In this document: piece by piece, positions 50,899 through 58,730 of the stretch
How the letters are laid out: every line of letters begins with the position of its first letter
Position numbering within the stretch: the stretch's first letter is position 1
DNA from: Bacillota bacterium
Lineage (GTDB): Bacteria > Bacillota > Clostridia > Christensenellales > Aristaeellaceae
Length of the DNA: 64,000 bases
Direction of reading: 5' to 3'
Assembly: GCA_023404715.1 (NCBI GenBank)
Contig: JAEYAR010000085.1
Coordinates: forward strand, 1 to 64,000
Made by a program: the position numbers and the translations under genes
The notes under the pieces: model-generated
Seen by the model: the letters and a program-made list of their open reading frames with translations, nothing else
Databases searched by the model: none
Told to the model about the DNA's origin: nothing

Positions 50899-52194
50899 AT
50901 GGATCAACCCAGCGCCCGGGCGCTCTGCGCCCGCCTGCAATGCCTGACCGCGCTCGCCCACGTGCGGCGCATCCCCGCCGTCGCCGCGCTGGAAGCGCTT
51001 CTTCTCGAAGCCTCGCGGGAGCAGGTCGACACCGCCGCCTTCGCATCCGCCTATTGCGAGGCCTACCGCGCATGGCTCGACTGCGTAGCCGATGGCCTAT
51101 CCGGCTTCGCCCAAGCCGCCCTGGACGCCGTCCTCTTCGAAGAGAGCGCGTTTGCCGCCCTGTGTGCCAGGACGCCTTACGACCGCCTGCCCTACAGCGT
51201 GCTGCGCGCAGGCGCGCGCGACCTGTGCGCGCTGGGCGAGCTGACGGGCATCGAGCCCGCGTCCTTTCTCGCCCTCGCGGCGCATGGCGGCGCAGACCAG
51301 GCCGTATTTCAGAATCTGCCCAGCTGGGAAATCGAAACCCCTCGCGCCGATGCGGACGCCCGCCTGGCGGGCCTGACGCTCTGCGCCGAGAAGATCGAAG
51401 CGTTCTCCGCCTTTTTCCGCCGCCACGGCACGGGCATTTTTGCCCGTTACGCCGGCTGCACCTGGGTAGGCGAGAGCGGAAAATATCCGCAGGGCCTTCG
51501 CGGCATCGAGCGGCCCGATCCCATCCGCCTGGAAGACATGGTGCTCTACGACCAGCAGCGCAGCGCGCTCGTAGAAAACACAAGGCTGCTGCTGGGGGGC
51601 CGTCTCGCCGCAAACGTGCTGCTCTACGGCGACAAAGGCACCGGCAAGTCGGCGACGGTCAAAGCGCTGCTCTCGCAGTTCTTCGAGGAGGGGTTGCGCA
51701 TCGTCGAGGTACCGCTGCTGCACTTGACGCGCCTGCCCGTCCTCTTCTCGATGCTGCGCCGCCAGCCCGGCAAGTTCATCGTGTTTGTGGACGACCTCGC
51801 CTTTTCAGACAGCTGCCCCGAATACACCGCGCTCAAGACCGTGCTCGAGGGCGGATTGGAGGCGCGGCCTGAAAACGTCGCCGTCTACGCCACGAGCAAC
51901 CGGCGCAACATCGTACGCCAGCGCTTTTCCGAACGGCAGGACGACGTCAACGAGCGCGACACGTTAGAGGAAAAGTTTTCTTTGGCCGACCGCTTTGATA
52001 TCCGCCTCACGTTTACAGCCCCTTCGCAGGACGAATACCTGCACATCGTCAAAACCCTTATGGATGCGCGCGGGCTGAACGTCCCCTGGGAGGACGCACA
52101 GCGCGAGGCGCTCGCCTGGACGGTCAGCCACAGCGGTCGTTCCCCGCGCCTGGCGCGTCAGTTCGTCGATTCTCTCGCCGGCAGGCGCAGCTAA
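50899..52194 (+). CDS. DUF815-family AAA ATPase
   Basis: 431 aa. The N-terminal ~230 residues are helical and variable; then comes the P-loop ATPase: Walker A LLYGDKGTGKSATVK near residue 242, Walker B KFIVFVDDLAFSD near 292, sensor YATSNRRN near 334 and an arginine-rich region LADRFDIRLTF. DUF815 proteins are widespread in Clostridia with no settled role; they resemble DnaA/DnaC-type AAA modules. ATG 50899 has GGAGG 7 nt upstream. Single gene with its own terminator. Confidence 0.9.
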   Translation: MDQPSARALCARLQCLTALAHVRRIPAVAALEALLLEASREQVDTAAFASAYCEAYRAWLDCVADGLSGFAQAALDAVLFEESAFAALCARTPYDRLPYSVLRAGARDLCALGELTGIEPASFLALAAHGGADQAVFQNLPSWEIETPRADADARLAGLTLCAEKIEAFSAFFRRHGTGIFARYAGCTWVGESGKYPQGLRGIERPDPIRLEDMVLYDQQRSALVENTRLLLGGRLAANVLLYGDKGTGKSATVKALLSQFFEEGLRIVEVPLLHLTRLPVLFSMLRRQPGKFIVFVDDLAFSDSCPEYTALKTVLEGGLEARPENVAVYATSNRRNIVRQRFSERQDDVNERDTLEEKFSLADRFDIRLTFTAPSQDEYLHIVKTLMDARGLNVPWEDAQREALAWTVSHSGRSPRLARQFVDSLAGRRS

Positions 52195-52196
52195 AA

Positions 52197-52234
52197 ATGC
52201 CGCCCCGCAGAAGCGTTGCTTTTGCGGGGCGGTA
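52197..52234. terminator. Terminator between DUF815 ATPase and XRE gene
   Basis: CCGCCCCGCA pairs with TGCGGGGCGG, with A-rich and T-rich flanks; serves the two convergent genes. Confidence 0.8.
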
Positions 52235-52235
52235 T

Positions 52236-52439
52236 TTATCTGCGCTCGGTTCTACCGAGTAAATAATCCACGCTGACGCCGTATAGGTCCGCGAGCGCGC
52301 ATAGCACGGCCGGGGGAATCATCCGCTCCCCCGATTCGTAGTATGCGTACGTCCTGCCCGGCACGTTGATGCGCAGGCCCACCTGCGCCTGCGTCAGGTT
52401 CCGTTCTTTGCGCAGAGCTCGAATGCGTTCGTATTTCAT
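52236..52439 (-). CDS. Small XRE-family transcriptional regulator
   Basis: 67-aa helix-turn-helix protein: IRALRKERNLTQAQVGLRINVPGRTYAYYESGERMIP is a full Cro/C1 HTH (residues 6-42), and the end (LADLYGVSVDYLLGRTERR) is the usual XRE tail. GAAAGGAGG precedes the ATG. A promoter 245 bp upstream and a terminator in the leader suggest attenuation. An 11-mer present in this leader and in the neighbouring DUF4097 promoter may be its operator. Confidence 0.92.
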   Translation of the reverse strand: MKYERIRALRKERNLTQAQVGLRINVPGRTYAYYESGERMIPPAVLCALADLYGVSVDYLLGRTERR

Positions 52440-52569
52440 CGCAATTCCCCTCCTTTCACCGTATCCGCTTACAGGAGAACGTCTTTTGCATGCCTTGATG
52501 TGAATACAACCGGTGTGGAATTAGCAGAATTTGTCTTTGTATGCCTACGTTGCTTGACATGAAACCAAA

Positions 52570-52713
52570 AGAAAAAAAGGAAGCCGCCTCGCTTCCTTTG
52601 GATTAGAAATAGATTTGATTTGGGACTGACACAAAATGTAGGCATTAAATGATAAAAGACCGAAAAAAGGCTTCCTGTACCTTTTTAATACCAGATTTCG
52701 GGCCAAAAATCAA
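52570..52713 (-). promoter_or_regulatory. Promoter and premature terminator (attenuator) upstream of the XRE gene
   Basis: On the minus strand TTGATT (52708-52713) and TATTAA (52685-52690) are 17 bp apart. The transcript would meet a hairpin AAAGGAAGC/GCTTCCTTT (52576-52599) followed by T7-C-T4 after about 100 nt, 130 bp before the XRE start. AGGAAGCC near the 5' end of the RNA can pair with the 3' arm of that hairpin, giving an alternative fold. The product is either a ~105-nt small RNA or an attenuated leader. Confidence 0.55.
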
Positions 52714-52809
52714 GACGGAAAAGAAAAAGAACGGGGTTTACCGGCGCGGCGCGTCCGGCGGGATTCAGCGCGTCCTCCCCCGTCTCATGCAATTCTAATC
52801 GAGAGTCCC

Positions 52810-52839
52810 TTGACAGACAGCCCCTCCTTCCAACATAAT
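52810..52839 (+). promoter_or_regulatory. Promoter of the DUF4097 gene
   Basis: TTGACA (52810-52815) and CATAAT (52834-52839) with an 18-bp spacer; the AATGTAGGCAT motif overlaps the -10. Confidence 0.75.
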
Positions 52840-52888
52840 GTAGGCATCCGAAAGCATGGCGGCCGCGCGAGCGGCAAAGGGAGAGACG

Positions 52889-53863
52889 ATGGGAAAAACG
52901 AAAAATAGGTTGCGGCCCGCTCTTTTAGCGGGCATCCTGGCGGTGTTCGTCTTCTTTACGGGCATCCCCACGACGAAAGCGGATGGAGGCTTTTTCATGA
53001 ACATCTTTTCAGGCGGCGCCCCGAAGTATACTTTGCTCGACGAAACCCACGACGCGCAGGGCCTTGAGCGGATAGAGATCAGCATGGTCTCCGACGCCAT
53101 TGAAATTCTGGCGGAAGACCGCAGCGACGTCCAAATCACCTATCTGTGCAGCGACGACAACCCGGATCGCAGCCCGCGCGTCAGCGTACAGGGGGGTACG
53201 CTGCTGATCGAGGCGCCGCGCGATATGCGCGTCTTCTTCTCGCTGGGGTGGTCCGGCAGGTTGACCGTGCGCGTGCCGGAAAGCCTTACGCTCGCCTATG
53301 ACCTGAACAACACGAGCGGCAGCGTCGACGTCGACGGCGTACGCATGAAGAGCGCGAAGGTCAACTGCGTCAGCGGCAGCATCCGCCTCTCCCCCGACCT
53401 CTCCGTACGCGCATCCTATGCCGACATCAGCAATACGAGCGGCTCGATCCGCGTCGCAGCAGCCGCCGAAAGGCTGCACGTCAACACCGTCTCGGGCGGC
53501 GTGCGCGCCGAAGGCGCGTTCGGCACCGTGGATGCCTCCACCACCAGCGGCGGCGTGCGCGTCGAATGTTGGACGGCGCCTTCGTCCGTCGACCTGGGGT
53601 CGGTCTCCGGCTCCACGCGCCTGACGCTCCCGGCGGACATCCCCGGCTTTGTGCTCGATACCTCCAGCGTATCCGGCAAGCTGCACAACGACTTTGCGCA
53701 AAATCCCTACGGCGATCGTTCGCTCGTCGTGCGCATGCACACCGTCTCCGGCGGCATGTACGTCATGCCGGGCGAGGTAAGTACCACTGAGCGGGATGAA
53801 CCCGCCCCCGAGCGGACGAGCGGCGCCCCCAAAGAGGATGCCGGCGGGCAGCGGGTCTTCTAA
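52889..53863 (+). CDS. Exported DUF4097 beta-helix protein
   Basis: 324 aa. N-terminal signal or anchor segment (RPALLAGILAVFVFFTGIP, residues 9-27), then repeated SG-containing strands typical of DUF4097: NNTSGSVDVDGV, CVSGSIRLSP, NTSGSIRVAA, TVSGGVRAEG, TTSGGVRVEC and SVSGSTRLTL, about 22 residues apart. The C-terminal tail is charged and disordered. DUF4097 proteins are envelope-associated and often lie beside small transcription regulators, as here. ATG 52889 has GGGAGAG upstream. Confidence 0.85.
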   Translation: MGKTKNRLRPALLAGILAVFVFFTGIPTTKADGGFFMNIFSGGAPKYTLLDETHDAQGLERIEISMVSDAIEILAEDRSDVQITYLCSDDNPDRSPRVSVQGGTLLIEAPRDMRVFFSLGWSGRLTVRVPESLTLAYDLNNTSGSVDVDGVRMKSAKVNCVSGSIRLSPDLSVRASYADISNTSGSIRVAAAAERLHVNTVSGGVRAEGAFGTVDASTTSGGVRVECWTAPSSVDLGSVSGSTRLTLPADIPGFVLDTSSVSGKLHNDFAQNPYGDRSLVVRMHTVSGGMYVMPGEVSTTERDEPAPERTSGAPKEDAGGQRVF

Positions 53864-53938
53864 GCCGCCTGTGATCTCACGCTTATCAAGATTCCATCAG
53901 CCCCGCCGCTATCCGGAGCAGGATAAGGATGTATAGTA

Positions 53939-53990
53939 GGTTTGAAGTAGAGGGTTTGAAGTAGAGGGTATATCTTCGGATATGCCCTTT
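53939..53990 (+). repeat. 14-bp tandem repeat and UUCG-loop hairpin
   Basis: GGTTTGAAGTAGAG is repeated directly at 53939-53952 and 53953-53966. It runs into a hairpin AGGGTATATC-TTCG-GATATGCCCT at 53965-53988, which has the very stable C(UUCG)G tetraloop and two T after it. It may terminate the DUF4097 transcript. The rest of 53864-54229 shows nothing else clear. Confidence 0.65.
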
Positions 53991-54229
53991 ACTGTATTTC
54001 TCCAATGTAGTTCAATCAGCATTTTCATCATGCTGAGATTCATGTGTTCGTCACCGGGCGTACAGATGAGTTACCACCAGCCGGAATGCTCCCTTACCCA
54101 TTTCAGAAAGCGGACAGTCTAAAACGCGAAGCATGTCAATAAAGAATTCGTTGCCACGCGAATACCCTTCGTTTTTTGATTGAAATTCTTTGTAAATACC
54201 CGTATAATTGAGGAAAACGAGGTGATGAA

Positions 54230-54442
54230 GTGGCTGCTGCAAAGAAGATAAAAATGCTTTTAGTTGAACGCGAAATGACCCTTACAGATTTATCAAAATT
54301 GTTAAATAGAAGCTTGTCAACAATGAGTGGAAAAATGGCACGTGATAATTTTTCAGAAAAGGACTTGAAACAAATAGCCGATATACTCAATTATGATTAT
54401 GAAGCTGTATTTACCGATAAAGAAACCGGAAAGCAGATATAA
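54230..54442 (+). CDS. Small HTH (XRE-like) regulator
   Basis: 70 aa; MLLVEREMTLTDLSKLLNRSLSTMSGKMARDNFSEKDLKQIADILNYD fits the short phage/ICE-type Cro HTH group. The start is GTG 54230 with GAGGTGATG upstream. A+T-rich bases and codons (AAA, ATA, TTA) contrast with the G+C-rich neighbours, so this gene may be of foreign origin. It ends at a terminator (54452-54485). Confidence 0.82.
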   Translation: MAAAKKIKMLLVEREMTLTDLSKLLNRSLSTMSGKMARDNFSEKDLKQIADILNYDYEAVFTDKETGKQI

Positions 54443-54451
54443 AAAGTCAGG

Positions 54452-54485
54452 AAAGGAGTGGAATCAATCCACACCTTTTTTGTTT
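54452..54485 (+). terminator. Terminator of the small HTH gene
   Basis: AAAGGAGTGGA pairs with TCCACACCTTT around ATCAA with one mismatch; a T-run follows. Confidence 0.75.
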
Positions 54486-54619
54486 TCCTCATATTCTCGC
54501 CGTTTTCCTAACGTTTCCGCCGTTTTTCATATCAGTCCAGACAGTACCCGGCAGTCACGGAAATACGCGGCGGGCCTGCAATTGACGCTTGCATCCGCGC
54601 GGGCGTTTCGATATACTGT

Positions 54620-54631
54620 GCGTATATACGC
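54620..54631 (+). promoter_or_regulatory. 12-bp palindrome at the transglutaminase promoter
   Basis: GCGTATATACGC is a perfect palindrome just downstream of TATACT (54612-54617). The nearest -35 candidates (TTGCAT 15 bp or TTGACG 22 bp upstream) are badly spaced, so activator control is possible. Confidence 0.4.
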
Positions 54632-54659
54632 AAATGCCGTCGTTCGAGGGGGAAACGGG

Positions 54660-57020
54660 ATGATTCAGACCCATGAAGAGGCCTATGCGTGGCTTATGCA
54701 GGCCCTGCCGGAGGCGGACGCCTTGTCCGCGGATGAGCAGATGCTGCGCGGGTTTGTAGAGCATGCGTTGATGCTGCGCGCGACCTGCCCTTGGTGCGGG
54801 GAATTGCCCGAGGATATCTTTCTCTCATACGTGCTGTTTCCGCGCGTGAACGACGAGGCGCTCGTAGCGCACCGCCGGGCGATCTATCAGGAGCTGTATC
54901 CCGCCATTTCGGGGCTGCACGGCTACGCGCAGGTGCTGGAGGTAAACCTGTGGTGCCTGCGAAAGGCCACCTACCGCTCTACCGATGCGCGCACGCTCAG
55001 CGCCCTAGGGGTCATGCGCCGCGCGTTCGGCCGCTGTGGGGAAGAGTCCGTGCTGCTCACCTGCGCGCTGCGCGCGGTGGGCATCCCGGCGCGGCAGTGC
55101 TATGCCCCTCGCTGGTCGCACTGCGACGACAACCACGCCTGGGTGGAAGCGTACTGGGACGGCGCTTGGCACTACACGGGCGCCTGCGAGCCCGAGCCGC
55201 GCGCGGACGAGGGCTGGTTTACGGCCGCCGCCTCCCGTGCGATGCTCGTTCACACGCGCGCATTCGGCCTGCGCGCCCTAGGCGGCGAAGAGATCCTGGC
55301 GAGCACCGCGCACTTCCTGCATATCAACCGGCTGAGCGCCTATGCGAAGACAGGCCGCGTCTGCGTGGCCGTCACGGTGGACGGCGCGCCGCTCGCGGGT
55401 GCGCGCGTCCGGTTTGAGGTCTTCAACATGGGCGAGCTGTACCCGCTCGCGACGCTGCGCACGGACGCGGCGGGCAAGGCGGCTCTAACGACCGGGCTGG
55501 GCACGCTGCACATCCACGTCACGGACGGCGTCCATTACGGCGTCGCCGTGGCGCACGTCCCCGCGCAGGAAGAGGTCGCCCTCGCTCTAGACTACGGTCC
55601 GCATACAGCCCCGGCAGACTATGCGTACGACCAGCGCGCGCCCGAGGAGACGCGGATGGCCGAGGCATCGCGTGGCGCCGCCTTTGCAGAGCGGTTGGCG
55701 CGTGCAAACGAAGCGCGCGCGGCGTACGAGGCCGCGCTGCGCCGTGACGGCGTCTATTGGGAGAAAGCGCGCGGCAATCACGAACAGATCGCCCGGTTCC
55801 TGACCTGCGCGGAGTTCACGCCGGAGGACAAGCGCGCGCTGCTGGATACGCTGACCGATAAGGACTTTTGCGACTGCACGGCCGATGTGCTCTGCGACGC
55901 ACTGCGCTGCGCGCTGCCCCATCGCGAGCGTTTCCCGCCAGACATTTGGGCACAGGGCGTGCTCGCCCCGCGCGTGGGCAATGAAACGCTCTACCCGATC
56001 CGCTGCGCGCTGCGCCGCGAGGTGCGCAGCGCGCTGGGGGATCCATGCGGCGCAGAGGAGGCGCGGCGGTTCCTCGAAGCCCGCGTGCGCATCACAGACG
56101 ACCCGGCGGAGGAGCTGTTCGGCGTAGCCAACGGACTTCTCGCCCTGCGCGCGGGCCGGACGGACGCCGTATCCTACGATACGCTGCTCGTCAACCTCTG
56201 CCGCGCGCTGGGCATCCCCGCCCGGCTGGACGCGGCGACGGGGCAACCGCTCGTCTATGCGCGCGGCGCATACAGGGCGATGCGCGAAGCGCAGGAAGCC
56301 GACGCCTCCTTGCGTCTCAGGGCCGCGCGGGGGGAGACGGTCGAGTACGGCGTACAGTGCACGATGGGGCGCCTAGAAGGCGGCGTGTACCGCACGCTGC
56401 GCCTGCCCGGCGATTGCGCCGGCGGGCGCCCTATCGCCGTACGCAGCGGAGATTACCGCCTCTTGACGGGCGCCCGGCAAATCGACGGCACGGTGCTAGT
56501 ACGCGCCGAGCACTTTTTCGTCGGGGCGGGCGAACAGCGCGACGTGTATATCGCGCCCGCCGAACAGACGATCCGCGAGCGGCTGCGCGTCGCCGCCCTG
56601 CCCGACATCCAGGTGGCGACGCTTTCGGGGCGGACGCTGCCCCTGCGCCAGGGCCTCTTCGACGGGCCGGGCATCTTGGCGTTCCTCTCCCCCGGCGAGG
56701 AGCCCAGCGAGCATCTGCTGCTGGAGCTCTGCGCGCTTAACGCCGCACTCGCGCAGGCCGGCCTGTGCTTCGTGCTCACGCGCGCCGAGCAGCAAGCGAT
56801 CCCCTCCCTGCAAAAAACGCTCCGCCTGCTGCCCCAGGCCCGCGTCTTCGTGCAGGCCGAGCCGCCGGAGGCCTATCACGCCGCCTTCAAGGTAGGCGAC
56901 CGCAGGCTCCCGCTCTCCGTCGCCGTGGGGCGGCGGGGGCTAGGCCTCTTCGCCTTTGCCAATTACAACGTAGGCACGGCGCAGCTGCTGCTCGACATCC
57001 TGCGCGAGGATCCTACCTGA
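54660..57020 (+). CDS. Large cytoplasmic transglutaminase-like protein with a second degenerate TGase domain
   Basis: 786 aa, no signal peptide. The N-terminal transglutaminase core has Cys in FGRCGEESVLLTCALRAVGIPARQ (about 125), His in DDNHAWVEAYW (about 158) and an acidic residue in TGACEPEP. Next is a carboxypeptidase-regulatory-like beta domain (VAVTVDGAPLAGARVRFEVFN, near 240). A second TGase-like segment near 495-525 (SYDTLLVNLCRALGIPARLD) lacks the catalytic Cys. The C-terminus (GPGILAFLSPGEEPSEHLLLEL) resembles a thioredoxin fold without CxxC. It is probably a protease or peptide-processing enzyme; the substrate is unknown. Confidence 0.78.
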   Translation: MIQTHEEAYAWLMQALPEADALSADEQMLRGFVEHALMLRATCPWCGELPEDIFLSYVLFPRVNDEALVAHRRAIYQELYPAISGLHGYAQVLEVNLWCLRKATYRSTDARTLSALGVMRRAFGRCGEESVLLTCALRAVGIPARQCYAPRWSHCDDNHAWVEAYWDGAWHYTGACEPEPRADEGWFTAAASRAMLVHTRAFGLRALGGEEILASTAHFLHINRLSAYAKTGRVCVAVTVDGAPLAGARVRFEVFNMGELYPLATLRTDAAGKAALTTGLGTLHIHVTDGVHYGVAVAHVPAQEEVALALDYGPHTAPADYAYDQRAPEETRMAEASRGAAFAERLARANEARAAYEAALRRDGVYWEKARGNHEQIARFLTCAEFTPEDKRALLDTLTDKDFCDCTADVLCDALRCALPHRERFPPDIWAQGVLAPRVGNETLYPIRCALRREVRSALGDPCGAEEARRFLEARVRITDDPAEELFGVANGLLALRAGRTDAVSYDTLLVNLCRALGIPARLDAATGQPLVYARGAYRAMREAQEADASLRLRAARGETVEYGVQCTMGRLEGGVYRTLRLPGDCAGGRPIAVRSGDYRLLTGARQIDGTVLVRAEHFFVGAGEQRDVYIAPAEQTIRERLRVAALPDIQVATLSGRTLPLRQGLFDGPGILAFLSPGEEPSEHLLLELCALNAALAQAGLCFVLTRAEQQAIPSLQKTLRLLPQARVFVQAEPPEAYHAAFKVGDRRLPLSVAVGRRGLGLFAFANYNVGTAQLLLDILREDPT

Positions 57021-57070
57021 CGCCGGTACAGGGTTGAAGCGGCACGTGTTCAGGTGGGTCCAGGCGTGTA

Positions 57071-57985
57071 TTATTGGAGCCTACTCAAATGAAGCGGAAT
57101 GTGATTGCCTGAAAACATTTCTTTTAGAAACCATTTGTCTCCATTCCCAGTTCGTTTGATTTTTCGCTTTTCATTTAGGATATAAGCGGGGTCTGTCTTT
57201 TCAAGCGTTTGTATTGCAGCATCAATGCGGCTGTTTTTCTCGCAGACATATTCCGGATATCTGCTGCAGATATAGTTAAGGAGGTCTTCCATCGATGTCA
57301 GGTACTCCTTAAGTCCATTACAGAATTCGTAAGTGATTAGTTCATAGATAGCCAAAGCACAATCTTCCAGATTCCAGAATGCATAAAAAGGAAAGCCTTC
57401 CACACCTTGTTGCTGCGCAATCTGAATCGTTCGTTCCTCCATGCTGCTGATGAGTGGATAGACTGCTGATAAATACCAATGCCCTCCAGCCTCAACAAAC
57501 CAAACGCCTTTATTCGCCATTTTATACCGTGCTCGCTCGCCTAAGGGTGTCTTTTGTGGAGGAGCCCATTCCCCGAAGTATTCGGGTGACTCTTCTGCGC
57601 CAAAAAAGGCGATTTCAAGAGCCTCTTCTTCCAATTCGGCACGCTCATCCTCTTTTGCCAGGTGCTGCCGGGAGCGGCAAAGCTCGTATTCGACCGCAAA
57701 CCGACCATGATGTGCGTCAAAATAGCACACTCCATTTATCTGCACGCAGAGTGAGAGTAGCTCATGCGAGAATAAGCGCAAAGCATCCTTGTAACCCGCA
57801 GCATATAAGGAATCACAGCTTTTTGCGCCCAAACGAAAAAAAACAGTTGTGTCCACACGATAACATCCAGGCGCAACGGTCTCCCATGCGAGCGGATCAC
57901 CCCAGTGATCCCTATCAAAAGGGATGGGCAGAGGTGGGACCGTTTCGATTTTTTCCTTGATCTGTATTCTGCATGTCTTGTTCAT
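57071..57985 (-). CDS. Protein of unknown function divergent from tandem XRE regulators
   Basis: 304 aa, soluble, no recognised family. Notable stretches: DHWGDPLAWETVAPGCYRVD (residues 25-44), CYFDAHHGRFAVEYELC near 90, an acidic helix EDERAELEEEALEIAFFG near 115, and a basic C-terminus (NEKRKIKRTGNGDKWFLKEM). The A+T-rich coding and the weak G+C content differ from neighbours. ATG 57985 has GAGAGG upstream; the frame runs to 58255 through the promoter and is not used. Its expression is likely controlled by the divergent HTH pair. Confidence 0.65.
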   Translation of the reverse strand: MNKTCRIQIKEKIETVPPLPIPFDRDHWGDPLAWETVAPGCYRVDTTVFFRLGAKSCDSLYAAGYKDALRLFSHELLSLCVQINGVCYFDAHHGRFAVEYELCRSRQHLAKEDERAELEEEALEIAFFGAEESPEYFGEWAPPQKTPLGERARYKMANKGVWFVEAGGHWYLSAVYPLISSMEERTIQIAQQQGVEGFPFYAFWNLEDCALAIYELITYEFCNGLKEYLTSMEDLLNYICSRYPEYVCEKNSRIDAAIQTLEKTDPAYILNEKRKIKRTGNGDKWFLKEMFSGNHIPLHLSRLQ

Positions 57986-58013
57986 AAGGATACCCCTCTC
58001 TCTCGTTGTTTTT

Positions 58014-58074
58014 AATACGGCTTTTTGCCGTATTTTTTTGTGCGTTTTATACTCTGTCTCATTTTCACAACCAA
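58014..58074 (-). promoter_or_regulatory. Promoter and 5' hairpin of the unknown gene
   Basis: On the minus strand TTGGTT (58069-58074) and TATAAA (58046-58051) have a 17-bp spacer. The predicted RNA starts near 58039 and folds at once into AATACGGC/GCCGTATT (58014-58034). Read on the plus strand the same hairpin is followed by seven T, a perfect terminator for antisense or upstream transcripts. ATTGTA (58074-58079) faces TACAAT (58094-58099) and GTCTCAT (58056-58062) faces ATGAGAC (58118-58124), both possible operators. Confidence 0.6.
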
Positions 58075-58145
58075 TTGTATCAGATAATCGAATTACAATC
58101 AAGAAAAAGAGCAAAATATGAGACAAGCAATGAGAGGAAAGCATC

Positions 58146-58406
58146 ATGAATAAGCCACGTGGAGAAAACGGAGAAAAGAGCTTCGTCTCACGACGGCTAC
58201 AGGAGCTGAGGCGAAGCAGAGGCTTGAGCCTACGCGCTATGGAAGAAGAGCTCAAAAGCAGAGGGCTCCCTCTCGATCGAAATATTCTTAACCGTATTGA
58301 AAAAGGAGAACGGCATGTAACCGATATCGAGCTACAAGGGTTATCTCGTTATTTCGAAGTTTCCTATGAAAAGCTTCTTGATGAACCGGACAAGCCGGAA
58401 AGTTGA
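58146..58406 (+). CDS. XRE-family regulator (first of a tandem pair)
   Basis: 86 aa; FVSRRLQELRRSRGLSLRAMEEELKSRGLPLDRNILNRIEKGERHVTDIEL is a Cro/C1 HTH with a slightly long turn (SRGLPLDRNI). It is similar in layout to the next gene (about 30 % identical by eye in the HTH), so the two look like an old duplication. GAGAGGAAAGC precedes the ATG. It overlaps nothing; the second gene starts 10 bp after it. Confidence 0.88.
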   Translation: MNKPRGENGEKSFVSRRLQELRRSRGLSLRAMEEELKSRGLPLDRNILNRIEKGERHVTDIELQGLSRYFEVSYEKLLDEPDKPES

Positions 58407-58416
58407 GGTTGCGCGT

Positions 58417-58665
58417 ATGCCAAAGGTCCAGCAATCGACGGGGCGCAAAAATCTGGTGGGGTTGCGGCTGCCGCTTTTGAGAAAGGAGCATCATCTGTCG
58501 CAGCATGAATTGGCCGTGCAACTACAAAATATCGGACTGGACATCGATAAAAACGTCATCACGCGCATCGAGAATCAGCAACGATTTGTCTACGATATCG
58601 AGGTAAAAGCCATTGCAAAATTGTTCGGCGTCTCCTATGACTATCTGATTGACGGTGTGACATAA
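58417..58665 (+). CDS. XRE-family regulator (second of a tandem pair)
   Basis: 82 aa; LVGLRLPLLRKEHHLSQHELAVQLQNIGLDIDKNVITRIENQQRFVYDIEVKAIAKLF carries the HTH with the same long turn (NIGLDIDKNV) as its neighbour, and the usual YDYLIDG tail. ATG 58417 has TTGAGG upstream; the frame is open from 58366 inside the previous gene. The two may act as a heterodimer. Confidence 0.88.
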   Translation: MPKVQQSTGRKNLVGLRLPLLRKEHHLSQHELAVQLQNIGLDIDKNVITRIENQQRFVYDIEVKAIAKLFGVSYDYLIDGVT

Positions 58666-58667
58666 AC

Positions 58668-58706
58668 GAAAATCAGCGCCTGTCTATGTGACAGCGCTGA
58701 TTTTTT
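58668..58706. terminator. Terminator after the XRE pair
   Basis: AAAATCAGCGC pairs with GCGCTGATTTT, inner stem TGTC/GACA, followed by T6; the A-rich side suits the convergent kinase gene. Confidence 0.9.
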
Positions 58707-58730
58707 GATATGGGCGAAGCGTCGAGGCGC

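Larger units (their letters stand above)
52541..52847. repeat. Three copies of the GTAGGCAT motif (candidate operators)
   Basis: AATGTAGGCAT occurs exactly at 52635-52645 and 52837-52847, and its inverse core ATGCCTAC at 52541-52548. One copy overlaps the -10 of the DUF4097 promoter, one lies inside the XRE leader, and one lies between that terminator and the XRE start. Confidence 0.55.
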
